A stretch of DNA of 64,000 bases from contig NZ_CP029331.1 in NCBI RefSeq assembly GCF_003345255.1, forward strand, positions 124,001 through 188,000. The letters run 5' to 3'. The position numbers and the translations under genes are program-made. Positions 1 to 7,468 of this stretch are shown piece by piece; the first letter of the stretch is position 1, and the number at the start of each line of letters is the position of its first letter. The stretch is from Pseudothauera hydrothermalis. Lineage in GTDB: Bacteria > Pseudomonadota > Gammaproteobacteria > Burkholderiales > Rhodocyclaceae. The notes under the pieces are model-generated. The model had not been told where the DNA came from and made no database searches. It saw only the letters and a program-made list of their open reading frames with translations.

Positions 1-1229
1 CCAATACCTATCTGTGCGATTCGGCGCGCATCCTCACCGCGGGGGCGATCGATCTGGGCGAGAAGCCTTCGGTGGTGTCGGCCATCGTCAAATACCATGT
101 CACCGAGCGCGCCCGCCAGACGGTCAACGACGGCATGGATGTGATCGGCGGCAAAGGCATCTGCCTGGGACCGCAGAACTTCCTCGGTCGCGCCTACCAG
201 CAGATTCCGGTGGGCATTACCGTGGAAGGCGCCAACATCCTCACCCGCAGCCTGATCCTTTTCGGGCAAGGGGCAATCCGTTGCCATCCCTATGTGCTCG
301 ATGAGATGCACGCGGCGCAGCGCAATGATCTTGCCGCCTTTGACGAAGCTTTCTGGGGACACATCGGCTATACCGTGTCCAGCGCGGTGCGGGCGCTGGT
401 GATGGGCCTGACCGGCTCGCACTTTGTCCGCGTGCCGGCCGACGTGGCGCCGGAAACCCGCCGCTACTACCAGCAGCTCACCCGTTTTTCCGCGGCTTTT
501 GCCTTCCTGGCCGACATCTCCATGGGCACCATGGGCGGTGCGCTCAAGCGTAAGGAAAAGCTCTCCGCCCGACTGGGCGACATCCTGTCGCTGATGTATT
601 TGGCCAGCGCCACGCTGCGTCGTTATGAGGCCGAAGGCCGCCAGGCGGCCGACGCGCCGCTGATGCACTGGGCGATCTGGGACTGCATGTTCCGCATGCA
701 AAACGCTTTTGAAGGGGTGATCGCCAACTTCCCCAACCGTTTCTTCGCCATGATCCTGCGCCGGCTGGTGGTGTTTCCGCTCGGCCGCCCTTATGTGGTG
801 CCCTCGGACCGTTTGGGTCATCAGGTTGCCAGTTTGCTGATCGAGCCCTCTGCGACCCGGGATCGCCTGACTGCAGATGTCTATCTGCCCTCCGACATCG
901 AGGAACCGATTGGCGCCTTGGAAGCCGCGCTGGCCGCCACCATCGAGGCCGAGCCGATCGAAGCGAAACTGAAAAAGGCGCAAAAAGACGGCCGCTTCCA
1001 ACCCGGATTGCTGGTCAGCGGCAAGGTGGACGAGGTATGGGTCAAGGCGCGCGAAGCCGGCGTGATCAGCGCCGACGAGTACGCCGTGATCGAGCGTCGC
1101 AATCGTCTGCGCGACAAGGTCATCCGGGTCGATGATTTCCCCTACGATTTCGGCCTGCGCGCCGCGCTTGCCGAACTGCCAGAGGCGATCGCCAACCGCC
1201 CCGCCGCAGTGGAGAAGGTGGCGGCATGA
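1..1229 (+). CDS. fadE: Acyl-CoA dehydrogenase FadE, C-terminal part
   Basis: The gene enters from the left edge; the open frame runs from base 3, so the start lies outside the window. FadE oxidises acyl-CoA to trans-2-enoyl-CoA, the first step of beta-oxidation, and is usually membrane associated. About 408 residues are visible. The first part is the end of the flavin dehydrogenase fold, with the motif VIGGKGIC followed by VGITVEGANILTRS, typical of FadE. The rest, from about visible residue 110 to the end, matches the DUF1974 domain that marks the long FadE class (about 800 residues in full). The stop overlaps the next thiolase start in an ATGA junction, so the two are co-translated. Identification is from remembered family motifs. 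Confidence 0.93.
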   Translation, partial: NTYLCDSARILTAGAIDLGEKPSVVSAIVKYHVTERARQTVNDGMDVIGGKGICLGPQNFLGRAYQQIPVGITVEGANILTRSLILFGQGAIRCHPYVLDEMHAAQRNDLAAFDEAFWGHIGYTVSSAVRALVMGLTGSHFVRVPADVAPETRRYYQQLTRFSAAFAFLADISMGTMGGALKRKEKLSARLGDILSLMYLASATLRRYEAEGRQAADAPLMHWAIWDCMFRMQNAFEGVIANFPNRFFAMILRRLVVFPLGRPYVVPSDRLGHQVASLLIEPSATRDRLTADVYLPSDIEEPIGALEAALAATIEAEPIEAKLKKAQKDGRFQPGLLVSGKVDEVWVKAREAGVISADEYAVIERRNRLRDKVIRVDDFPYDFGLRAALAELPEAIANRPAAVEKVAA

Positions 1230-2512
1230 ACCGCCCGGTGTACATCGTCGATGGCGCACGCACGCCTTTCCTGAAGGCGAAAAACGCCCCCGGGCCGTTC
1301 GCCGCGTCGGATCTGGCCACTGCCGCGGGCAGCGCACTGCTTGCCCGCCAGCGTTTCGCCCCGGATCAGCTCGACGAGGTCATCCTGGGCTGCGCCAGCC
1401 CTTCGCCGGACGAGGTCAACATCGGCCGCGTGGTGGCGCTGCGCATGGGCTGCGGGCAGAAGGTGCCGGGGTGGACGGTGATGCGCAACTGCGCCTCTGG
1501 CATGCAGGCGCTCGATGCCGCAATGGTCAACATCCAGGCCGGGCGCTCGCATTTGGTGCTGGCCGGCGGCGTCGATGCGCTGTCACGCGCGCCGCTGCTG
1601 TTTTCGGACGCCATGGTGCGCTGGCTGTCGGGCTGGTATGCCGCCAAGACGAGCGGGCAAAAACTTGCGGCCTTGCGGCAGTTCAAGCTGGGTTATCTGG
1701 CGCCGGTTATCGGCATCATGAAAGGGCTGACCGACCCCATCGTGGGCCAACTGATGGGACAGACCGCGGAAAACCTCGCCCACCGCTTCCAGATCACCCG
1801 CGAAGAGATGGACGCCTATGCGCTGGAGAGCCACCGGCGTGTGGTTGCCGCGCAAGACGATGGCCGCTTCGATGAGCAGATCGTGCCCTTGATCGACCGC
1901 GACGGCACGGTGTATCGCATCGACGACGGCGTGCGCCGCGATGCCTCGATGGCCGCTCTGGCCAAGCTCAAACCGTTCTTCGACCGTCGATACGGCCGGG
2001 TCACCGCCGGCAACAGTTCGCAGATCACCGATGGCGCGGCCTGGCTGGTGCTGGCCTCCGAAGAGGCGGTCGAGCGCTATGGCCTCGCGCCGCTCGGGCG
2101 CATCGTCGACAGCCAATGGGCCGGATTGGACCCTGCGCAAATGGGTCTGGGGCCTGTACATGCCGCGGTGCCGATCATGCAGCGCCACGATCTCACCCCC
2201 AACGCGCTCGATGCCTGGGAGATCAACGAAGCATTTGCCGCCCAGGTCATTGCCTGCCAGCGCGCGCTGGCCGATATCGACTACTGCCGCAATGAATTGG
2301 GGCTGTCCGGTGCGCTCGGCGCAATCGACGCCGAGCGGCTCAACGCTGACGGCGGCGCGGTGGCCCTGGGGCATCCGGTGGGCGCAAGCGGCGCGCGTAT
2401 CGTGCTGCACGTGCTTGCCCGCTTGCGTCGTTCGGGCGGCGCGCGCGGCATGGCGTCGATCTGCATCGGCGGCGGCCAGGGCGGGGCGATGCTGATCGAG
2501 CGCTGCGGCTGA
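1226..2512 (+). CDS. Acetyl-CoA acyltransferase (thiolase), FadI-like
   Basis: This 428-residue thiolase cleaves 3-ketoacyl-CoA to acetyl-CoA and a shortened acyl-CoA. The nucleophilic cysteine is Cys89 in NCASGMQ, the histidine is His383 in GHPVGASG and the second cysteine is Cys413 in CIGGGQGG, so the catalytic set is complete. Length and the DAWEINEAFAAQ motif fit the FadI-type branch more than the shorter FadA type. The start overlaps the fadE stop (ATGA). It is the first of two thiolases in this island; the other lies at 9880-11079. Substrate chain length cannot be read from the sequence. Confidence 0.93.
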   Translation: MNRPVYIVDGARTPFLKAKNAPGPFAASDLATAAGSALLARQRFAPDQLDEVILGCASPSPDEVNIGRVVALRMGCGQKVPGWTVMRNCASGMQALDAAMVNIQAGRSHLVLAGGVDALSRAPLLFSDAMVRWLSGWYAAKTSGQKLAALRQFKLGYLAPVIGIMKGLTDPIVGQLMGQTAENLAHRFQITREEMDAYALESHRRVVAAQDDGRFDEQIVPLIDRDGTVYRIDDGVRRDASMAALAKLKPFFDRRYGRVTAGNSSQITDGAAWLVLASEEAVERYGLAPLGRIVDSQWAGLDPAQMGLGPVHAAVPIMQRHDLTPNALDAWEINEAFAAQVIACQRALADIDYCRNELGLSGALGAIDAERLNADGGAVALGHPVGASGARIVLHVLARLRRSGGARGMASICIGGGQGGAMLIERCG

Positions 2513-2655
2513 GTGCAAGACAAAACGGGTGAACAACCCGATGGTTACGGCTGTACCCGACCTTGGGCGGGCCCCCTGCACCCCGGACGGGGTCGGGTAC
2601 GGACGTAAACCGACCCAACACGAATAGATCGCCTCAGGCGACGACGTGAGGAGAC
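2513..2655 (+). promoter_or_regulatory. Structured leader upstream of the DegV-type gene
   Basis: This 143-base gap holds several inverted repeats. The arms GTACCCGACC (2553-2562) and GGTCGGGTAC (2591-2600) are perfect 10-base complements. The second arm overlaps GGGTCGG (2590-2596), which is also a perfect complement of CCGACCC (2610-2616), so the two hairpins exclude each other. Near the start codon, CCTCA (2632-2636) can pair with TGAGG (2647-2651) in the ribosome-binding site, or fold in the alternative hairpin CGCC-TCA-GGCG (2630-2640). There is no T-run after any stem. The layout resembles an attenuator or other leader switch, but function is inferred from pairing alone. Confidence 0.4.
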
Positions 2656-3600
2656 ATGGAGATCGGATTGGTAGTGGATGCAGCCTGCGACCTGCCGCCC
2701 GCTTTTATGGCCGAGCGCGGCGTCGAAGTGCTGCCGATAGGCATTCGTCTTGGAGAGCGCTATGTGCAAGACGTGCGCGACCCGGAACAGACCGCGGCGT
2801 TTTATCGTGAGCGCCTGGACCGGCGCACTGAACTGCATGCGCAGTCACAGGCATTGGAACCCGAGCAGATCGAGGCCACCTTGCTGGCGCGCTGGGCGAG
2901 CCGCTATGACCATTTGGTGTGTATGACCATCACCTCGGCACGCAGCCCGATCTACGCCCACACCACGCGCGCGGTACTGGCCGCGGGCACCCGCGCGCGC
3001 GATCAGCGCCGGGCCGAAGGTTTGCCGCTGCGCTGGGGGGCGACGGTCATCAACAGCCGCTCGATGTTTGCCGGACAGGCGGTACTGGCCTGGGAGGCGG
3101 TGCGCCTGCGCGAGGCGGGCGCACCGCTTACCGAACTGGAGCTTCGGCTGCGGTCGCTGGCCGACAGCATTCACGCTTACCTGGTGACCGACGACCTTTA
3201 TTTCGTGCTGCATCGCGCGGCGCGCAAGGGCGACCGCAGCGTGAACTGGGCGAGCTACGCACTGGGCAATCTGCTCGACGTAAAACCCATTTTGCATTGC
3301 CACCGCGATAATACCGGGCCGGTGGCCAAGGCGCGCGGTTTCGAGGCCGGCGTGCGCCGGGTGTTCGACAACGTGCTGGCCGAGGCCCGGCGTGGCTTGG
3401 ACGTGCCCTGTGTGTGCATAAGTTATGCCGGCGCGCTGGACCGCCTCGAACAGATGGCCGGGTTCGCGGCCCTCCGTGCCGAACTGGAGGCGGCCGGCCA
3501 CACCGTGCTGGTCAGTCAGATGAGCACCACTGGGGCGGTCAATGTGGGCGTAGGCAGTCTGTGCGTGGCCTTTGCCGCTCTGCAGCACCGTTTCTCATGA
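2656..3600 (+). CDS. DegV family protein (FakB-like fatty-acid-binding protein)
   Basis: The 314-residue product has the DegV fold signature: VDAACDLP at the N-terminus, VLPIGIRLG near residue 25, the ITSARSPIYAH segment where FakB proteins carry their lipid-contacting serine, and LLDVKPIL near residue 215. In Gram-positive bacteria DegV/FakB proteins hold a fatty acid for phosphorylation by FakA. No FakA-like kinase is in the window. The segment near the C-terminus where FakB proteins usually have a Gly-x-His motif reads MSTTGAVNVG, so the histidine seems absent. ATG at 2656 follows GAGGAG. Its place among beta-oxidation genes suggests fatty-acid handling; the exact role is unknown. Confidence 0.8.
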   Translation: MEIGLVVDAACDLPPAFMAERGVEVLPIGIRLGERYVQDVRDPEQTAAFYRERLDRRTELHAQSQALEPEQIEATLLARWASRYDHLVCMTITSARSPIYAHTTRAVLAAGTRARDQRRAEGLPLRWGATVINSRSMFAGQAVLAWEAVRLREAGAPLTELELRLRSLADSIHAYLVTDDLYFVLHRAARKGDRSVNWASYALGNLLDVKPILHCHRDNTGPVAKARGFEAGVRRVFDNVLAEARRGLDVPCVCISYAGALDRLEQMAGFAALRAELEAAGHTVLVSQMSTTGAVNVGVGSLCVAFAALQHRFS

Positions 3601-3632
3601 TTGCGGCAGACCGCTGCCGCCGGAGCAGAAAG

Positions 3633-5600
3633 ATGAGCGTGAGCTACAAACACTGGCGTATCGAGCGTGACGCGCAAGGACTGGCCTGGCTGTGGTTTGA
3701 CCGCGCCGAGGCCGCCACCAATACTTTGTCGGCCGAAGCGCTCGACGAGCTGGCGCGGGTGCTGAGCGCTTTCGAGGCCGCGCCGCCTGCAGGGTTGATC
3801 ATTGCTTCAGCCAAGCCCGCCGGCTTCATCGCCGGTGCCGACATTCATGAATTTACCGCGCTGGACAAGCCCGAGGCGGCGCGCACCTTGATCGAGCGTG
3901 GTTGGCGTACCTTCAACCAGCTTGCCGCGGCGCGCTATCCGACGCTTGCGCTGGTACGCGGCCACTGCCTGGGCGGCGGGCTGGAGCTGGCGCTCGCCTG
4001 CCGCTACCGCATCGTAGTGGACGAGCCTTCCACCCGCTTGGCGCTGCCCGAGGTGATGTTGGGCATCGTGCCCGGCTGGGGCGGCATGAAACGTCTGCCC
4101 GAACTGGTCGGTCCGGCTGCGGCGCTCGACCTGATGCTCACCGGCAAGGGCGTGGATGCCAAGCGCGCGCAGCGTCTGGGCCTGGCCGACGAATGCGTGC
4201 CGCCGCGGGTGATGGAAAACGCCGCGCGCATGCTGGTGCTCTCGCGCCGTCCGCGCCGCCGCCTGCCGTGGACGCAGCGCCTGCTCAACGGTCCGCTGAA
4301 GGCGGTGGTGGCGGGCCAAGCTCGAAAACAAGCCGCGACCCGCGCGCGTCGGCAGCACTACCCGGCACCGTTTGCGATCATCGACATCTGGGCGCGCCAC
4401 GGTGGCAATGCGCTTGCCGCCGAACGCGAGATGGCCACGATTTTCGGCTCACCCACCGCCAAGAACCTGGTGCGGGTGTTCTTCCTGCAGGAGCGCCTGA
4501 AGGGATTTGGCAAGGACAGCGACTTTGTCCCGCGCCGGGTGCATGTGGTCGGCGCCGGCGTCATGGGCGGCGATATCGCCGCCTGGTGCGCGCTGCGCGG
4601 TATGACGGTGACGCTGCAGGACCAGTCGGTGGAGCGCATCGCCCCGGCCATCGCGCGTGCCAACAAGCTGTACGAGAAGAAACATCGGGGCGACAAGCGC
4701 CAGGTGCGCTTCACGCTGGACCGCCTGATTCCTGACCCGCAGGGTCACGGTGTGGCGCACGCCGATTTGATCATCGAAGCCATCTTTGAGAACCTCGACG
4801 CTAAGCAGGCACTATTCCGCGATCTCGAATCGCGCGCCAAGCCCGATGCGGTACTGGCCACCAATACCTCCAGCCTGCGTCTGGAAGACATTGCCAGCGC
4901 GCTCGAACGGCCCGAGCGTCTAGTCGGCATCCATTTCTTCAATCCGGTGGCGATGATGCCGTTGGTCGAGGTGGTTGCCGGTGCGCACTCGGATGCCGAT
5001 GCGGTCAAACGCGCAGCGGCCTTCGTGCGCGCCATCGACAAGCTGCCGCTGCCGGTCAAGTCCGCGCCTGGCTTTCTGGTCAACGCGGTACTTGGTCCCT
5101 ACATGCTGGAGGCCCTGCGCTGTGTCGAGGAAGGCATCGCGCCCGAGACGGTGGATGAGGCGCTGCTGGCCTTTGGCATGCCGATGGGGCCGATCGAGCT
5201 GGTCGACACCGTCGGGCTGGACATCGCGGTGGCGGCCGGCAAGGCGCTGGCAGGCGATGAGGCCGCGCAGGCGCCACGCAAACTACTCGAACTGGTTGCC
5301 GCGGGCCATTTGGGCAAGAAAACCGGGCAGGGTTATTACCGCTGGGCTGAGGGCAAAGTGCAAAAGGGCCGTCCGGCAGCGGTCCCCGACGGGCTGGCCG
5401 AGCGCGTCCTGACCCCGCTGTTTGCGGCCGTGCAGCGCTGTGTGCAGAGCAAGGTGGTGGCCGATGCCGATTTGGCCGATGCTGGCGTGATCTTCGGTAC
5501 CGGCTTTGCGCCTTTTACCGGCGGACCGCTGAATTTTCTGCGCCAAGGTGGATTCGGCCGCGCTGATGCCGCTGTAGCCTTGCAGGCGGTCCGCGCGTAG
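3633..5600 (+). CDS. Enoyl-CoA hydratase / 3-hydroxyacyl-CoA dehydrogenase (FadB/FadJ type)
   Basis: This 655-residue multifunctional enzyme does the second and third steps of beta-oxidation. The N-terminal crotonase domain (about 10-195) has GGGLELALACRYR with one catalytic glutamate near residue 118 and ALPEVMLGI with the second near 137. The NAD-binding dehydrogenase domain begins near residue 302 with the Rossmann motif GAGVMGG and contains IHFFNPV; C-terminal dehydrogenase domains follow. I start at 3633 because GGAGCAGAAAG sits just upstream; an ATG at 3597 overlapping the DegV stop is the alternative. It is a little shorter than FadJ of E. coli (about 715). Its thiolase partner may be the product of 1226-2512. 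Confidence 0.92.
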   Translation: MSVSYKHWRIERDAQGLAWLWFDRAEAATNTLSAEALDELARVLSAFEAAPPAGLIIASAKPAGFIAGADIHEFTALDKPEAARTLIERGWRTFNQLAAARYPTLALVRGHCLGGGLELALACRYRIVVDEPSTRLALPEVMLGIVPGWGGMKRLPELVGPAAALDLMLTGKGVDAKRAQRLGLADECVPPRVMENAARMLVLSRRPRRRLPWTQRLLNGPLKAVVAGQARKQAATRARRQHYPAPFAIIDIWARHGGNALAAEREMATIFGSPTAKNLVRVFFLQERLKGFGKDSDFVPRRVHVVGAGVMGGDIAAWCALRGMTVTLQDQSVERIAPAIARANKLYEKKHRGDKRQVRFTLDRLIPDPQGHGVAHADLIIEAIFENLDAKQALFRDLESRAKPDAVLATNTSSLRLEDIASALERPERLVGIHFFNPVAMMPLVEVVAGAHSDADAVKRAAAFVRAIDKLPLPVKSAPGFLVNAVLGPYMLEALRCVEEGIAPETVDEALLAFGMPMGPIELVDTVGLDIAVAAGKALAGDEAAQAPRKLLELVAAGHLGKKTGQGYYRWAEGKVQKGRPAAVPDGLAERVLTPLFAAVQRCVQSKVVADADLADAGVIFGTGFAPFTGGPLNFLRQGGFGRADAAVALQAVRA

Positions 5601-5633
5601 AGCCGGTTAGCCGATCAGTGTGGAGTTCGCATC

Positions 5634-6041
5634 ATGAGCGATTTGTCTGCAACCGTCGTTGAACTGCCCGCAGGCAAACAGCCTGCGCTGCGGGTGATGC
5701 CGATGCCGGCCGATCTCAATCCGGCCGGCGATGTGTTTGGCGGCTGGATCATGGCCATGGTGGATATCGCTGGGGCGATTCCTGCGCGCCGTCGCGCCAA
5801 GAGCAGGGTGGCCACCATCGCGGTGAATTCTTTTTTGTTCAAGCAGCCGGTGTCGGTAGGCGACCTGGTCAGCTTCTATGCCGACGTAGTGTCGGTGGGG
5901 CGCACCTCGGTGACCGTGGATGTAGAGGTTTATGCCGAGCGCGACCCGGAAAACCCGGTGGTGGTCAAGGTCACCGAGGCCACGCTGACCTATGTGGCGC
6001 TGGACGACAAAGGCCGCAAGCGGCCGATTCCCGCCGAATGA
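5634..6041 (+). CDS. Acyl-CoA thioesterase, YciA-like hot-dog protein
   Basis: The 135-residue single hot-dog domain protein has the YciA-type motif NPAGDVFGGWIMAMVD, in which the aspartate is the expected catalytic residue, and the segment VATIAVNSFLFKQPV typical of the family. Such enzymes hydrolyse acyl-CoA to free acid and CoA and can relieve CoA trapping during heavy fatty-acid use. It lies 33 bases after the multienzyme gene and 73 bases before fadL on the same strand. Chain-length preference cannot be told from the sequence. Confidence 0.88.
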   Translation: MSDLSATVVELPAGKQPALRVMPMPADLNPAGDVFGGWIMAMVDIAGAIPARRRAKSRVATIAVNSFLFKQPVSVGDLVSFYADVVSVGRTSVTVDVEVYAERDPENPVVVKVTEATLTYVALDDKGRKRPIPAE

Positions 6042-6072
6042 GGCAGATTGTCGCAAGCAATGTTGTTCGCAG

Positions 6073-6090
6073 GGGCGGGCGTTGCCGCCC
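6073..6090 (+). other. Hairpin in the 5' leader of fadL
   Basis: GGGCGG (6073-6078) and CCGCCC (6085-6090) are perfect complements with a six-base loop, about 25 bases before the fadL start. There is no T-run, so it is not a canonical terminator. It could tune translation or mRNA ends between the thioesterase and porin genes. Confidence 0.35.
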
Positions 6091-6114
6091 ATCAATACCA
6101 AAGGAGGAGACTCG

Positions 6115-7404
6115 ATGAAACTCAAGAAGCTGGCCGTTTGGATTCCGCTTGCGATGAGCGGGGCGTTCGTTTCGGGGCAAACCCTGGCAGCGGGTTTTGC
6201 GTTGCAAAACCAGAACGGCGCAGGTACGGGCTACGCCTATGCGGGCGCGGCGGCAGTGGCCGAGGATGCCTCGACCATTTTCTTCAATCCGGCCGGGATG
6301 ACCTATCTGGCCGAAGGGCATCACCTGTCCGGCGCACTGACCGCACTGAACCGCTCGCTGAAGTTCGATGATGGCGGCACCAACGCGCTGCGGGTGGCCG
6401 CGCCGCCGGTGCCGGCCTATCCGCTGGGCGGCGATGGCGGACAGGCGGGCGGCACCGCGCCGGTGCCGGCGGTATTCTGGGCCATGTCGGTGAGCCCGGC
6501 GCTGCGCATCGGTGTAGGGGTGTCGCCCACCTTCGGTAATGTCACCGAGTGGGATGACGATTTCATCGGTCGCTATCAGGGCAATTACTCCGAGATCAAG
6601 GCGATCAACGTCAATCCGTCGATTGCCTGGAAGGTCAATGACCAGGTGTCGCTGGGTTTTGGCGTCAATATGGTCAAATTCGAGGCCGATCTGCGCGGCA
6701 TGATTCCGGTCACCGCCGCCTTGCCGGCCACGGTGGATGTGGAAAACAAGCTATCCGGCGATGACACTGGCTATGGCTGGAATGCCGGGGCGATGTTCCA
6801 GGTGACGCCCACGACCCGCATCGGTCTGAGCTATCGCTCCAGTATCGATCTGAAAGTCACCGGCAAATCCGAGAACCCCGCCAGCTCCACTCCGGCCGAG
6901 GTCGAGATCGAACTGCCCGATACCGCCTCGCTCGCCTTGTCGCAAAAGATCGGCGATCGTCTCGAACTTTTGGCCGATTACACCTGGACCGGCTGGAGCT
7001 CGATTCCCTCTTTGCGGGTGATCAACCGTAACACCGGCGCGGTGCTGACCGACGAGCGGCTCGGCTTCAAGGACAGCCACCGTGTTGGCGTCGGCGCACA
7101 GTATCAATATACCGATGCGCTGCGTTTGCGCGCCGGCGTGGCCTATGACCAATCGCCGGTGCGCAATGCCAACGACCGCACCGTGCGCCTGCCGGACGCC
7201 GATCGTACCTGGCTGGCGCTGGGCCTGAACTACAAGTTCAACAAACAGACCTCGATGGACGTCGGCTACGCCTATCTGATCTTCGATGAAGCCAAGATCC
7301 GCCGTCAGACGGTGCTCGGTACCACGCCGACCGCGCAGGTGGTCGCCGGCAAATTCGACACCAAGGTGCATATTCTGTCCGTTCAACTCAACCACCATTT
7401 TTGA
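6115..7404 (+). CDS. fadL: FadL-type outer-membrane long-chain fatty-acid transporter
   Basis: The 429-residue protein starts at ATG 6115, preceded by a strong AAAGGAGGAG site. Residues 1 to about 26 form a signal peptide ending near TLAA. The mature N-terminus GFALQNQNGAGTGYAYAG and the segment ASTIFFNPAGMTYL are the FadL hatch signature, and the chain ends in phenylalanine (NHHF), as expected for an outer-membrane beta-barrel. It would let long-chain fatty acids or other hydrophobic compounds cross the outer membrane. Its place between beta-oxidation genes supports a fatty-acid substrate. Upstream in-frame codons are not needed and lack a ribosome-binding site. Confidence 0.93.
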   Translation: MKLKKLAVWIPLAMSGAFVSGQTLAAGFALQNQNGAGTGYAYAGAAAVAEDASTIFFNPAGMTYLAEGHHLSGALTALNRSLKFDDGGTNALRVAAPPVPAYPLGGDGGQAGGTAPVPAVFWAMSVSPALRIGVGVSPTFGNVTEWDDDFIGRYQGNYSEIKAINVNPSIAWKVNDQVSLGFGVNMVKFEADLRGMIPVTAALPATVDVENKLSGDDTGYGWNAGAMFQVTPTTRIGLSYRSSIDLKVTGKSENPASSTPAEVEIELPDTASLALSQKIGDRLELLADYTWTGWSSIPSLRVINRNTGAVLTDERLGFKDSHRVGVGAQYQYTDALRLRAGVAYDQSPVRNANDRTVRLPDADRTWLALGLNYKFNKQTSMDVGYAYLIFDEAKIRRQTVLGTTPTAQVVAGKFDTKVHILSVQLNHHF

Positions 7405-7420
7405 CCCTCGTCAGTAGGGC

Positions 7421-7445
7421 CGGCGCCCGGGCTCACCGGGCGCCG
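7421..7445 (+). other. Very stable hairpin between fadL and the second multienzyme gene
   Basis: CGGCGCCCGG (7421-7430) and CCGGGCGCCG (7436-7445) form a perfect 10-base GC-rich stem with loop GCTCA. No T-run follows, so full intrinsic termination is unlikely. Such hairpins often protect the upstream message from 3' decay or lower expression of downstream genes; either would separate fadL output from that of the next gene. Confidence 0.5.
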
Positions 7446-7468
7446 CACCGCAGCAATAGGAGAGCAGC

